Assembly: GCA_024207135.1 (NCBI GenBank)
Contig: CP042428.1
Location: 1,860,001-1,924,000 of the forward strand
Origin: Arthrobacter sp. C2
Lineage (GTDB): Bacteria; Actinomycetota; Actinomycetes; Actinomycetales; Micrococcaceae
DNA: 64,000 nucleotides
Reading direction: 5' to 3'
The stretch's first letter is position 1. Every line of letters starts with the position of its first letter. Below are positions 23,681-31,942 of the stretch, in pieces. The translations under genes and the position numbers were made by a program. A model generated the notes under the pieces. The model was not told the DNA's origin. It ran no database searches and saw only the letters and a list, made by a program, of their open reading frames with translations.

Positions 23681-24675
23681 GTGAGCAACCAGGCAACGGA
23701 AAGCACAGCTTCCCTCTACCGTGACTACGCGCGCCGCTGGTTCCCCGGCCACAGCGAACTCTATGTCCAGTGGGCAACGGGCCTGGCCACCAGCCCGGAA
23801 TTGCTGGCCTTGGTTTCCGCACTGCCCGAACCCAAGCGCCAGCCGAACCTGGTCTTTGCCTCCGCCCGCTTCCACGGCTGCCCCGACGAGCCGTTCGGGG
23901 TCCTGGAAACGTACCTCGCCGCGCACTGGTCAGGGATCCGCGCGGTCATCATGACCCATGCAACCCAGACCAACGAGGCGGCCCGCTGCGCCACGCTGCT
24001 GCCGGCGCTGGGACTGGTCGCCGCCCAGGAGCAGCGTCCGCTGGCGCTGATCGAGGTCGGCCCCTCCGCCGGATTGTGCCTGCTGCCGGACTTGTACTCG
24101 TATTCCTACGACGGGGCCGCGCCGTTCGGGAACGGATCCCCGCTGCTGCGCTGCTCGACCACCGGCAATCCCCCGCTGCCGCGGCAGCTGCCGGAGATCG
24201 CCTGGCGGGCAGGGGTGGACCTGAATCCGCTCGACGGCACCGATCCCGACACCGTGGCATGGCTGCGGGCCCTGGTCTGGCCCGGGCAGGCAGAGCGCCT
24301 GGAACGGCTGGATGCGGCACTGGGCACGCTGGCCGCGTTGAAGTCCGGTGCCCTGCAGGCCTCGGCCGGTCCGCCGCTGTTGCTGGCCGGGGACCTGAAC
24401 GAATGCATCGCCGACCTGGTGGATGCCGCGCCCAAGCACGCGGTTCCGGTGGTCATGCACTCGGCGGTGCTCGCCTACCTGGACCAAGCCCAGCGCGTCC
24501 GCTTCGCCGACACCGTCGCAGCGCTGGGCTGCCTTGGATCTCCAACGAGTCGTTCTTCATGGATGCGGCGAACCAGACCAGGGCGGGGACCGACACCAAC
24601 TACTTCACCCTGGCCCTGGACCGGGTTCCGCTGGCCCGCACCGGACAGCACGGGTCCGAACTCCACTGGCTCTGA
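23681..24675 (+). pseudogene. DUF2332 family protein, frameshifted near its 3' end
   Basis: The first frame (GTG 23681) encodes a DUF2332-like protein: SLYRDYARRWFPGHSELYVQWATGLA, VVGPSAGL-type motif IEVGPSAGLCLLPDLYSY, and CRAGVDLNPLD-type motif AWRAGVDLNPLDGTDPDTVAWLRALVWPGQ. At about 24530 the frame becomes meaningless, while the +1 frame gives WISNESFFMDAANQTRAGTDTNYFTLALDRVPLARTGQHGSELHWL and a normal stop at 24675. One missing base in gctgccttggatctcc explains the break; a codon before TGG (expected R-W-I-S-N-E) lost a base. It is either a true inactivating mutation or a sequencing error. Confidence 0.75.
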
Positions 24676-24718
24676 CCCGCGGCGTTTCCGCCGGGTCGGG
24701 CCCTGGCCGACATGGCCC

Positions 24719-25903
24719 CTAGTGCGGGGAGCAGGCCCCGGTGGGCACCGGTTCGCGGGAGGAAGCGGACTTGTCCAGTGCCGCGTTGATCTCGTCGAGC
24801 GCCAACGCGTAACCGACCTCGGCACCGCCCTTGGCCTTGGCGAAGACCATGCCCACGACCCTGCCGGAGGAGTCGAGCAGCGGCCCGCCGGAGTTGCCCT
24901 GCTCGACATCCCCGGCCAGCTGGTAGATGCGCAACGGTGCCGGTTCGGCCCCGTAGATGTTCTGGATCGAAATGGTGCTCAGGGACTCGACGACCGCGCC
25001 CATGGCGCGGAAGGAACCGCCGCCGGGATAGCCCAGGAATGCCGCGGTGTCACCGCGTCCCAGGTCCTTGCCGAACTCCAGCGGTTCCAGCCCAAGCTCA
25101 GGCACCGCCAGCACGGCGATGTCGGCCACGGAGTCGAAGTACACGACATTGCCCGAAAGCACCCGCCCGTCCTGCGTGGTCACCGACGGTTCGCTGATTC
25201 CGGCCACCACGTGCGCGTTGGTCAGCACGCGGTCCGAAGCGAACACGAAGCCGGTCCCGGATTGGTTGACGCCGCAGGCGTAGGCGGTGCCAATGATCTT
25301 GACCACCGACCCGGCGGCCGCGTCGACACCGGCACCCAGCGATTCGGCCTCGGGCACCTCGATGGGCACCTTCGGGGCGAAGGGCTCGAGGAGTTCGGGG
25401 ATGGTCTGGCCCATGACCTGCGCGCGGGCCTGGGTGACGAAGTTGGTGATCGGCTTCGGGGTCCAGGTCTGGATCGCGGTCAACACCCGCGAATCGGCGA
25501 CCTGCTGGGACACCCACGGCACGCCCATGGTGGCGGCCGAAAGGGCGATGGCGGAGATGACCAAGGCGGCCATCAGGGTGTTGGCCAGGCCGCCTAGGAG
25601 CCGGTCAAAGGACTTCAGGACCGGGAAGTTCAGCCATAAGCGGATTCTTGCCCCGATGGCCATGCCGATTCCCTGGCCGATCAGGATGAAGATCAGTCCG
25701 GAGGCCACAATCCAGAAGATTCGCCATCCGGGGTTGGCCACCCAGGTGGAAACCAGGGGGATTCCGTAAAACGCGGCGATGCCGCCGGCAAGGAAACCAA
25801 TGATCGCCCCGAGCGTGACAAAGAAGCCTTTACGCAGGCCAGAGGCCAAAAAGCTGATCAAGGAAACGATGAGCAACAGGTCCAACCATGTCAATCCCAA
25901 CAT
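24719..25903 (-). CDS. MarP-type membrane serine protease (CvpA-like N-terminus, trypsin-like domain)
   Basis: 394 aa. Four N-terminal membrane helices in a CvpA-like arrangement (DLLLIVSLISFLASGLRKGF, GAIIGFLAGGIAAFYGI, IFWIVASGLIFILIGQGIGM, ANTLMAALVISAIALS), then a periplasmic chymotrypsin-fold protease. Catalytic residues: His in LTNAHVVAG, Asp in SVADIAVL, Ser in EQGNSGGPLLD. Cys in AYACGVN and GACSPH, on either side of the protease domain, match the disulfide that stabilises MarP in Mycobacterium tuberculosis, a protease needed for acid and oxidative stress resistance. It is convergent with the DUF2332 pseudogene and divergent from the CRP/GlxR-type gene, with a regulatory spacer between. 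Confidence 0.9.
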   Translation of the reverse strand: MLGLTWLDLLLIVSLISFLASGLRKGFFVTLGAIIGFLAGGIAAFYGIPLVSTWVANPGWRIFWIVASGLIFILIGQGIGMAIGARIRLWLNFPVLKSFDRLLGGLANTLMAALVISAIALSAATMGVPWVSQQVADSRVLTAIQTWTPKPITNFVTQARAQVMGQTIPELLEPFAPKVPIEVPEAESLGAGVDAAAGSVVKIIGTAYACGVNQSGTGFVFASDRVLTNAHVVAGISEPSVTTQDGRVLSGNVVYFDSVADIAVLAVPELGLEPLEFGKDLGRGDTAAFLGYPGGGSFRAMGAVVESLSTISIQNIYGAEPAPLRIYQLAGDVEQGNSGGPLLDSSGRVVGMVFAKAKGGAEVGYALALDEINAALDKSASSREPVPTGACSPH

Positions 25904-26039
25904 TCAGTTTGGACTCCCACTCTTCATACCGTGCTGCACGGCCCAAACCAAGGCCCCAAAACACTATCTGCTGCCCCGAGTCTAGTCCGGGGCGGCCTCC
26001 GTTCCCCGCGATTCTAACCACATTTGGCCCTATTTGGCG

Positions 26040-26055
26040 TGTGGAAGCTGTCACA
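26040..26055. promoter_or_regulatory. CRP/GlxR-type site upstream of the CRP-family gene
   Basis: TGTGG-AAGCTG-TCACA matches TGTGA-N6-TCACA with one mismatch and correct 6-nt core. It lies 58 nt before the start of a gene encoding a CRP/GlxR protein, suggesting autoregulation, and within the divergent spacer shared with the MarP-type gene. Confidence 0.6.
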
Positions 26056-26112
26056 TGGGCCAACCGTACGGCACAATTAGGTGAGCGCTAACGACAGTTG
26101 ACAGGAGATTTT

Positions 26113-26790
26113 ATGGACATCGAGGTACTGCGCCGAGCACCACTCTTCGCTTCATTGGGCGACGAGGTGTTCTCTGCATTGACTGAAGAACTAACTGAAG
26201 TGGATCTGTCCCGTGGTGCTTCGGTATTCCGCGAGGGCGACCAGGGCGACCAGCTCTACTTCATCGTTTCGGGCAAGATCAAGCTGGGCCGCACCTCTTC
26301 CGATGGACGTGAAAACCTCATTGCGGTCCTCGGCCCGGGCGAATTGTTCGGCGAGATGGCACTGTTCGATCCGAGCCCGCGCAACGCCACGGCAACGGCA
26401 GTCTCTGAGACTCGCCTTGCCGGCCTGCGTCACGAAAACCTGCGCAAGGTCATCCTGACCAGCCCGGAGGTTTCGGTCCAGTTGCTGCAGGCTCTGGCTT
26501 CGCGCCTTCGCCGCACCAACGAGTCGCTGGCCGACCTGGTCTTCTCCGACGTTCCGGGACGTGTCGCCAAGGCGCTCCTGGATCTGGCCGACCGTTTCGG
26601 TCGTCCGGCAACGGACGGCATCCTGGTTGCCCACGAACTGACGCAGGAAGAACTGGCCCAGCTGGTGGGCGCCTCGCGCGAAACCGTGAACAAGGCCCTG
26701 GCCGAGTTCGTGCAGCGTGGTTGGTTGCGTCTTGAGGCACGCGCCGTCGTGATCCTGGACATCCAGCGTTTGCGCCAGCGTTCACGCTAA
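26113..26790 (+). CDS. CRP/FNR family transcriptional regulator (GlxR/Crp-like)
   Basis: 225 aa. The N-terminal cyclic-nucleotide-binding domain contains FREGDQGDQLYFIVSGKIKLGR and the phosphate-binding cassette LGPGELFGEMALFDPSPRNATATA (G-E-x-x-L plus R and T, as in cAMP-binding CRP). The C-terminal winged helix contains HELTQEELAQLVGASRETVNKALAEFVQRGWLR, with RETVNK the recognition helix. This is the global cAMP regulator of actinobacteria (GlxR in Corynebacterium, Crp in Mycobacterium). ATG 26113 was chosen because ACAGGAGA lies 5-8 nt upstream; a TTG at 26098 is in frame but unlikely. A self-site at 26040 suggests autoregulation. Followed by a long hairpin terminator. Confidence 0.92.
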   Translation: MDIEVLRRAPLFASLGDEVFSALTEELTEVDLSRGASVFREGDQGDQLYFIVSGKIKLGRTSSDGRENLIAVLGPGELFGEMALFDPSPRNATATAVSETRLAGLRHENLRKVILTSPEVSVQLLQALASRLRRTNESLADLVFSDVPGRVAKALLDLADRFGRPATDGILVAHELTQEELAQLVGASRETVNKALAEFVQRGWLRLEARAVVILDIQRLRQRSR

Positions 26791-26807
26791 ATACGCAACC
26801 GTGCACT

Positions 26808-26857
26808 AACGGGTGTGGCGGGGTTCCCCTTCGAAGGGGAACCCCGCCACACCCGTT
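26808..26857 (+). terminator. strong bidirectional terminator after the CRP/GlxR gene
   Basis: A perfect 25-base palindrome including the tcga loop (aacgggtgtggcggggttcccc and its complement), followed by ttaagcc. One of the strongest hairpins in the window. Serves the CRP gene and probably the convergent Nudix gene. Confidence 0.9.
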
Positions 26858-26912
26858 TAAGCCTCGAGCATTGATCTATCTTTAGGGGCCGCGTGCCGGA
26901 AGCCGCTGGTGC

Positions 26913-27902
26913 TCAGCGGCCGCGTCCCAGGCCGCCGCCCTCGGCGGCGGTCGTGGTGGTGACATCCAAGTAGAACTTCCCGCCCACCTGGACGAGTTCC
27001 GGATGGTAGCTCTTCAACTCGCGCCGCACCGAGAGATAGGCGACGGTGCCACGGGTGGAGGCAATCTTTTCCAGGAAGACCTCCACGGCCGGCGTGGTGA
27101 TCATGCTCAAGGGCAGGCCCTTGGTGTCCGGTGCCCCCGCTGCGTCGCCCAGCGCGGTGGTGTTGCGTTGGGCGATGACTTCGGAGGCCACCTGCCAGGT
27201 GGCCCAGATGCCCTTGCCGCGCAACAGCGACGGTTCTTGGCGCACGGGCAGCGCCGCGGCAAAGTAGCGGGTGTCAAAGCGCCGCAGCGCAAAGTTCGGG
27301 GAGATCCAGTGCGAGAGCGGCCGCAACAGATCGGTGCGCAGGCCCAGCCCGCGCTTGGCCAACACGTCCGAAAGCGACTTGTCCTGGCCCGCAACCGCCT
27401 CTCGCACGGCCATCCAATCCTCGCTGTCGCAGTTTTCCACGACGGAGAGTTCGTCGGTGCCCGCCAAAAGCACACCGGTTTCCTCGAAGAGCTCGCGGAT
27501 GGCACACACGATGTGTGCCCGAACCAGTCGCTGGTCAAGGATGCCCAGGCGTTTTGACCACTCGGAGAGCGTCGGGCCGTACCAGGGAATGTCGCGTTCG
27601 TCGTCGGCTTCCAGGCTCCCGCCGGGAAAGGCGACACTCCCGAGCGGAGAACCGCCCGGACGATATCCGAGGTAAGTTTCGACACCTTTTGGGGAGTCGC
27701 GGATCAGCACCACCGATGAGGCGCGCCTCACGGCCCGGGGCGTGCGGCTTCCAAAGGAAACCCAATTTTCTGCAGCGTCATATTGCGCCGGCGGCAGGTC
27801 AAAAAGCCGGCGCAGCAGCCCCGTGGACGGATTGCGCGGTTTCACCGCGGGAATCTCGTTCACGGGGCCGCCGATGTCGTGCTGGTTAGGCAAATTCGAC
27901 AA
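26913..27902 (-). CDS. Nudix hydrolase
   Basis: 329 aa. The Nudix fold is recognisable: VAFPGGSLEADDERDIPWYGP begins the box and, after a ~25-residue insertion, CAIRELFEETGVLL completes the REUxEExGU part. The insertion between the two halves is characteristic of a long actinobacterial Nudix subgroup; the substrate is unknown. The start assigned is a TTG (27902) with GAGG 9 nt upstream, overlapping the RidA stop by 17 nt; GTG 27863 (VNEIPAV) is an alternative without overlap. Last of the ridA-Nudix group; convergent with the CRP gene. Confidence 0.8.
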   Translation of the reverse strand: MSNLPNQHDIGGPVNEIPAVKPRNPSTGLLRRLFDLPPAQYDAAENWVSFGSRTPRAVRRASSVVLIRDSPKGVETYLGYRPGGSPLGSVAFPGGSLEADDERDIPWYGPTLSEWSKRLGILDQRLVRAHIVCAIRELFEETGVLLAGTDELSVVENCDSEDWMAVREAVAGQDKSLSDVLAKRGLGLRTDLLRPLSHWISPNFALRRFDTRYFAAALPVRQEPSLLRGKGIWATWQVASEVIAQRNTTALGDAAGAPDTKGLPLSMITTPAVEVFLEKIASTRGTVAYLSVRRELKSYHPELVQVGGKFYLDVTTTTAAEGGGLGRGR

Positions 27903-28362
27903 TCAGTTCAACCTCGACCGGGGCGTCCAACGGCAGGGCAGCGACGCCGACCGCCGAACGGGCGTGCACACCCTTGTCACCAAGCACGGCACCGAGGAAT
28001 TCGGAGGCACCGTTGATGACGGCCGGCTGGCCGGTGAAGGACGGGTCCGAGGCCACGAAGCCAACGACCTTGACCACGCGGACAATGCGATCCAGGTCCC
28101 CGATGACGTCCTTGATGGCTGCCAGTGCGTTCAGCGCGCAGGCCTGTGCCTGGCCGGCTGCGACCTCGGCCGAAACCGCGGCTCCGACCTTTCCTGTGGC
28201 TGTGAGTTCCCCGTTAATAAAAGGCAGCTGACCCGAGGTGTAAACCAGGTTGCCGGTGATGGTTGCCGGCACGTATGCGGCCACGGGTGCGACGACGGCG
28301 GGGAGGGCGTGGCCGAGCTCGGCCAGGCGCGCCTCTACTGCTGAAGAAGTCTCTTGTTGCAT
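27886..28362 (-). CDS. RidA family protein
   Basis: 158 aa. The YjgF/RidA trimeric fold shows VAAYVPATITGNLVYTSGQLPFINGELTATGKVG, ACALNALAAIKDVIGDLDRIVRVVKVVGFVASDPSF and VGVAALPLDAPVEVELIVEFA. The key Arg of the deaminase active site in canonical RidA (in the R-x-A-V/C-V motif) appears as HARSAVGVAALP, consistent with an imine-deaminase-type protein. RidA proteins hydrolyse reactive 2-aminoacrylate. The gene overlaps the Nudix start and follows a very small DUF4177-like gene. Confidence 0.88.
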   Translation of the reverse strand: MQQETSSAVEARLAELGHALPAVVAPVAAYVPATITGNLVYTSGQLPFINGELTATGKVGAAVSAEVAAGQAQACALNALAAIKDVIGDLDRIVRVVKVVGFVASDPSFTGQPAVINGASEFLGAVLGDKGVHARSAVGVAALPLDAPVEVELIVEFA

Positions 28363-28383
28363 GGGTAATTCTCGTTTCTGTGA

Positions 28384-28539
28384 TTAGGCCTTGGGGCGCT
28401 TGAGGTAAGCGACCGGGGCATTTCCATTGGGTCCGGGAACGACGGCAACAAGCTCCCAGCCGTCGTCTCCCCACTGATCCAGGATCTGCTTCGTGGCGTG
28501 AATAATGAGCGGCAAAGTGGCGTACTCCCATTTGGTCAT
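28384..28539 (-). CDS. small DUF4177-like protein
   Basis: 51 aa. Sequence MTKWEYATLPLIIHATKQILDQWGDDGWELVAV is the DUF4177 pattern (WEYxxxxL...ILxQWGxDGWELVxV). It ends in AYLKRPKA. Function unknown; it is usually found beside ridA and the class A penicillin-binding gene in this group. It is divergent from the penicillin-binding gene with a 37-nt spacer and 21 nt upstream of ridA. Confidence 0.7.
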   Translation of the reverse strand: MTKWEYATLPLIIHATKQILDQWGDDGWELVAVVPGPNGNAPVAYLKRPKA

Positions 28540-28563
28540 AACCGATACGTTAGCGCGTCCTTG

Positions 28564-28569
28564 TAAACT
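28564..28569 (+). promoter_or_regulatory. leaderless-type -10 hexamer for the class A PBP gene
   Basis: TAAACT is exactly 7 nt before ATG 28577, within the 37-nt divergent spacer. It decides the start over in-frame codons further upstream. Confidence 0.5.
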
Positions 28570-28576
28570 AGTGGGC

Positions 28577-30895
28577 ATGGCAGCTAAAAAGTCCCCTTTT
28601 TTTGATACGGCTACCACCCTCGGCAAGATCGTTGCCTTCTTTGGGGTGAGCGCTTTATGTGGCGTACTGGCGGCAGGACTCATGGTCCCGGTCGCTTCCC
28701 TTGCCGGCAGCGGCGCAACCGCAGGTGCGGAAGTGTTTGACGCTTTGCCGGCCAGCTTCAAGGGAGAGCCGATCGCCCAGCCTTCCAAGGTCCTGGCGTC
28801 CGATGGTTCGACCATCGCCACGTTCTACTCGGAAAACCGGCAGCCGGTGAAGCTCAAGGACATTTCGAAGGTCATGCAGAAGGCCATCGTCTCCATCGAG
28901 GACGAGCGCTTCTACGAGCACAACGGCGTAGATGTCCGAGGCATTGCCCGCGCCGCCGTCAACAACTTCACCTCTTCCTCCCAGCAGGGCGCTTCCACGC
29001 TGACGCAGCAATACGTCAACAACCTCCTGGTGAACGCCGACGTCGTCAACGGAGTGGATCGCTCCGAGATGACGATCTCCGGCACGAAGGACATCGCGGA
29101 CAAGGCCCGCGAGGCCAAGCTGGCGATCTCCATCGAGAAGGAAATGACCAAGGACGAAATCCTTGAGGGCTACTTGAACCTCGTGTTGTTCTCCGGACGC
29201 AACTACGGGGTCCAGGCCGCCGCACAGCGTTTCTACTCGGTGGACGCCAAGGACCTGAACCTGCAGCAGTCCGCCATGCTTGCCGGCATGGTTCAGCTCC
29301 CCAACGCCTACAACCCGGAAAAGTACCCCGAGCGGAGCCTCAAGCGTCGCAACACCGTGCTGGCTGCCATGCTGCGCACCGGTGCCATCGACAAGAAGGC
29401 CTACGACAAGGCCGTCAAGTCGAAGCTGGGCATCAAGGCGAAGGAACTGAAGTCCGGTTGCATTGCCGCGGACGGGGCTGCCTACTTCTGTGATTACGTG
29501 ACGCGATTGATCACTTCCGATTCCGCATTCGGCAAGACCAAGAAGGACCGCGAGAACCTGTTGTACCGCGGTGGCATGAACATCAAGACCACCTTGGATA
29601 TGCGGTTGCAGAAGGAAGCAGTCAAGCAGACCGAGCTCATGATCCCGGCCGACGACAAGTCGAACATGGGCGCCGCGATCGTGACCGTTGAACCGGGCAC
29701 CGGAAATATCCTGGCCATGGGCCAGAACAAGACGTATGCCCCGACCGACAAGGACAAGGGGCCCATCACCATGTACAACTTTGCCGTTGAAGCGGCAATG
29801 GGTGGTGCAGGTGGTTTCCAGGCTGGCTCAACATTCAAGCCTTACACCACGATGGCCTGGCTCGAATCCGGTCACAATATGTGGGAAAAGCTCAGCACAC
29901 CGGTGAAGAGATATCCGAGTAGTTTTAAGTGGAAGGCTTCGTGCCTTCCTAGCGGATATGCAACTTCGGGTGGTGGCGCCAAGGGTTGGGCTCCACGAAA
30001 CGCTGTCACCTGGCCCTCATCAATGACCGTTGACTACGGGCTCCTCAATTCGGTGAATACCGCGACCATTACCGAGGCCTCGAAGATCGACCTGTGTGAC
30101 ATCGCTAATGCCGCAACCCGCTTGGGCATTATTGATTACGGAGAGAACGTTGATCCCAAGACCCGAGAGGTCAGCACCTACGGCCAGCCGGTAAACCCGG
30201 CGAACCCATCCTTCGTTATTGGTTCTGCGCAGGTTACCCCGCTGGCTCAGGCCACCGCGTTTGCCACCTGGGCCAACAAGGGCGAATTCTGTGAGAACCG
30301 CGCGCTGACCTCCGTCACAGATGCGAAGGGCAATGAGTACAAGGTCAAGCCCGTGTCTTGTGAACAAGTGATGGACCCACAGGTGGCTGCCGACATGAAC
30401 GGCACCATGAAGAAGATCGGCAAGAAGGCCACCAAGGGCCAAATCAATCTCCCGATCGCCGGCAAAACCGGTACCAATAACGATGCCAACTCCACCTGGT
30501 TCGTTGGATACACCACCGGCATGTCGACGGCGGCCTGGGTTGGCCGCTACGACAAAGACAAGAAAATGAAGACTCAGGGCAAGGTTGTCAACGGTGTTGC
30601 CCGCCGTTGGACCGACTCGGGCACCTGGGCCTCACCTTTGTGGACCAACTACATGAAGCAGGTCGGTACCCTGTACCCGGCCAAGTCGTTCGGCAGCGCC
30701 AAGGCAGCACCCAAGCCTGAGCCCAAGAAGGAAGAAAAGGACGATTCGAAGCCGGCAACGACCGAGTCCTCCGCTCCGAAGGACACCTCGGAAAAGCCCA
30801 AGGCCACGGAAAAACCGAAGGCAACCGAAAGCGCCAAGCCAAAGGGAAACAGCGACAGGACACCAGCCCCTCCCAAGAAGACGAATGATGACTAG
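28577..30895 (+). CDS. class A penicillin-binding protein (transglycosylase/transpeptidase)
   Basis: 772 aa. One N-terminal membrane helix, then the GT51 transglycosylase (IEDERFYEHNGVDVRGIARA, QQGASTLTQQYVNNLL, KDEILEGYLNLVLFSGRNYGVQ), then the transpeptidase with the active Ser in GGFQAGSTFKPYT (about residue 415), SVN in YGLLNSVNTAT, and KTGT in IAGKTGTNND (about 629). The C-terminus is a Lys/Pro/Glu-rich tail (KPEPKKEEKDDSKPA...). It synthesises and cross-links peptidoglycan outside the membrane. ATG 28577 is fixed by a leaderless -10 hexamer. The stop overlaps the metallophosphoesterase start by 11 nt, a typical Micrococcales pairing. Confidence 0.93.
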   Translation: MAAKKSPFFDTATTLGKIVAFFGVSALCGVLAAGLMVPVASLAGSGATAGAEVFDALPASFKGEPIAQPSKVLASDGSTIATFYSENRQPVKLKDISKVMQKAIVSIEDERFYEHNGVDVRGIARAAVNNFTSSSQQGASTLTQQYVNNLLVNADVVNGVDRSEMTISGTKDIADKAREAKLAISIEKEMTKDEILEGYLNLVLFSGRNYGVQAAAQRFYSVDAKDLNLQQSAMLAGMVQLPNAYNPEKYPERSLKRRNTVLAAMLRTGAIDKKAYDKAVKSKLGIKAKELKSGCIAADGAAYFCDYVTRLITSDSAFGKTKKDRENLLYRGGMNIKTTLDMRLQKEAVKQTELMIPADDKSNMGAAIVTVEPGTGNILAMGQNKTYAPTDKDKGPITMYNFAVEAAMGGAGGFQAGSTFKPYTTMAWLESGHNMWEKLSTPVKRYPSSFKWKASCLPSGYATSGGGAKGWAPRNAVTWPSSMTVDYGLLNSVNTATITEASKIDLCDIANAATRLGIIDYGENVDPKTREVSTYGQPVNPANPSFVIGSAQVTPLAQATAFATWANKGEFCENRALTSVTDAKGNEYKVKPVSCEQVMDPQVAADMNGTMKKIGKKATKGQINLPIAGKTGTNNDANSTWFVGYTTGMSTAAWVGRYDKDKKMKTQGKVVNGVARRWTDSGTWASPLWTNYMKQVGTLYPAKSFGSAKAAPKPEPKKEEKDDSKPATTESSAPKDTSEKPKATEKPKATESAKPKGNSDRTPAPPKKTNDD

Positions 30896-31853
30896 TTCCA
30901 TGGCGAACCCATCCTCGCTGGCCGAAGCGGTCTCACGCACTGTGCGTGGGGCCGCTTTGGCGGCTGCAGCGGCAACCGCTTCGGCCGGTGTCCTCTATGG
31001 CTACGGCCTGGGCCAGACGACGCGTTTTGCCCTCCGCGAGGAATCCCTGGCGCTGCTGCCACCGGGCTCGTCCCCGATCCGGATCCTGCACCTGTCGGAC
31101 ATCCACATGGTGCCCAACCAGGAACTCAAACGGCGTTGGCTGCACTCGCTGGCGGAACTGCAACCGGATCTGGTCATCAACACCGGAGACAACCTGGGCC
31201 ACATGGATGGGCTGGGCTCGCTGCTGGAGGCACTGGGTCCGCTGATGGCCTTCCCCGGCGCCTTCGTTCCGGGATCGAACTGCTACTTCGGGCCACGCCT
31301 GAAAAACCCGTTGCGCTACCTGGGCAAGCGCTCGGATGTGCCGCGCAACTCCCCCAAGTACCAATTGCCGTGGCAACAGATGCACAGCGCCTTCGGTGCC
31401 GCCGGCTGGGTCAACCTGACCAACCGAAACCATTCCATGGCCGTGAACGGCACGCGCCTGGACTTCACCGGGGTGGACGACCCTCACTTGCACCTGGAAC
31501 GCTTCGCCGGCTGGCCGGCCGGCTCGGTGTCGTCCGACGCCGCTCCCCACCTGCGGGTTGCCCTGGCCCACGCCCCGTACCAACGGGTGCTGGACACGTT
31601 CACCGACGCGGGCGCCGACCTGATCCTGGCCGGGCACACCCACGGCGGACAGGTATGCATCCCTGGCTACGGCGCACTGGTGACCAATTGCGACCTGCCG
31701 ACCTGGCGTGCCAGCGGACTGACGCAATGGGAGCATGCGGGCAAGAGCGTGCCGTTGAACGTCTCGGCGGGCATCGGAACCTCGCGCTTCGCACCGGTGC
31801 GGATCGCCTGCCCTCCGGAAGCAATCTTGCTGACGCTGACCGCCGGGGACTAG
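30885..31853 (+). CDS. metallophosphoesterase (calcineurin-like), membrane-anchored
   Basis: 322 aa. One N-terminal hydrophobic segment (AALAAAAATASAGVLYGYGLG) then a calcineurin-like phosphoesterase: ILHLSDIHMVP (D-x-H), INTGDNLGH (GDNxxH), and the metal-binding GHTHGGQVCIPG. It is related to YkuE/YaeI, some of which act on phospholipids, but the substrate here is unknown. The start at 30885 overlaps the penicillin-binding gene by 11 nt; ATG 30888 or 30900 is equally possible. Coupling to the PBP gene suggests an envelope role. Confidence 0.85.
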   Translation: MMTSSMANPSSLAEAVSRTVRGAALAAAAATASAGVLYGYGLGQTTRFALREESLALLPPGSSPIRILHLSDIHMVPNQELKRRWLHSLAELQPDLVINTGDNLGHMDGLGSLLEALGPLMAFPGAFVPGSNCYFGPRLKNPLRYLGKRSDVPRNSPKYQLPWQQMHSAFGAAGWVNLTNRNHSMAVNGTRLDFTGVDDPHLHLERFAGWPAGSVSSDAAPHLRVALAHAPYQRVLDTFTDAGADLILAGHTHGGQVCIPGYGALVTNCDLPTWRASGLTQWEHAGKSVPLNVSAGIGTSRFAPVRIACPPEAILLTLTAGD

Positions 31854-31942
31854 CCCCCCGCGTCTGATTGAACAATCCCAACCCCACACTGTAGGGTATT
31901 CCCAGTAGCGAATTGGCGCTCGGGGATTGAGGTCGGACACCG

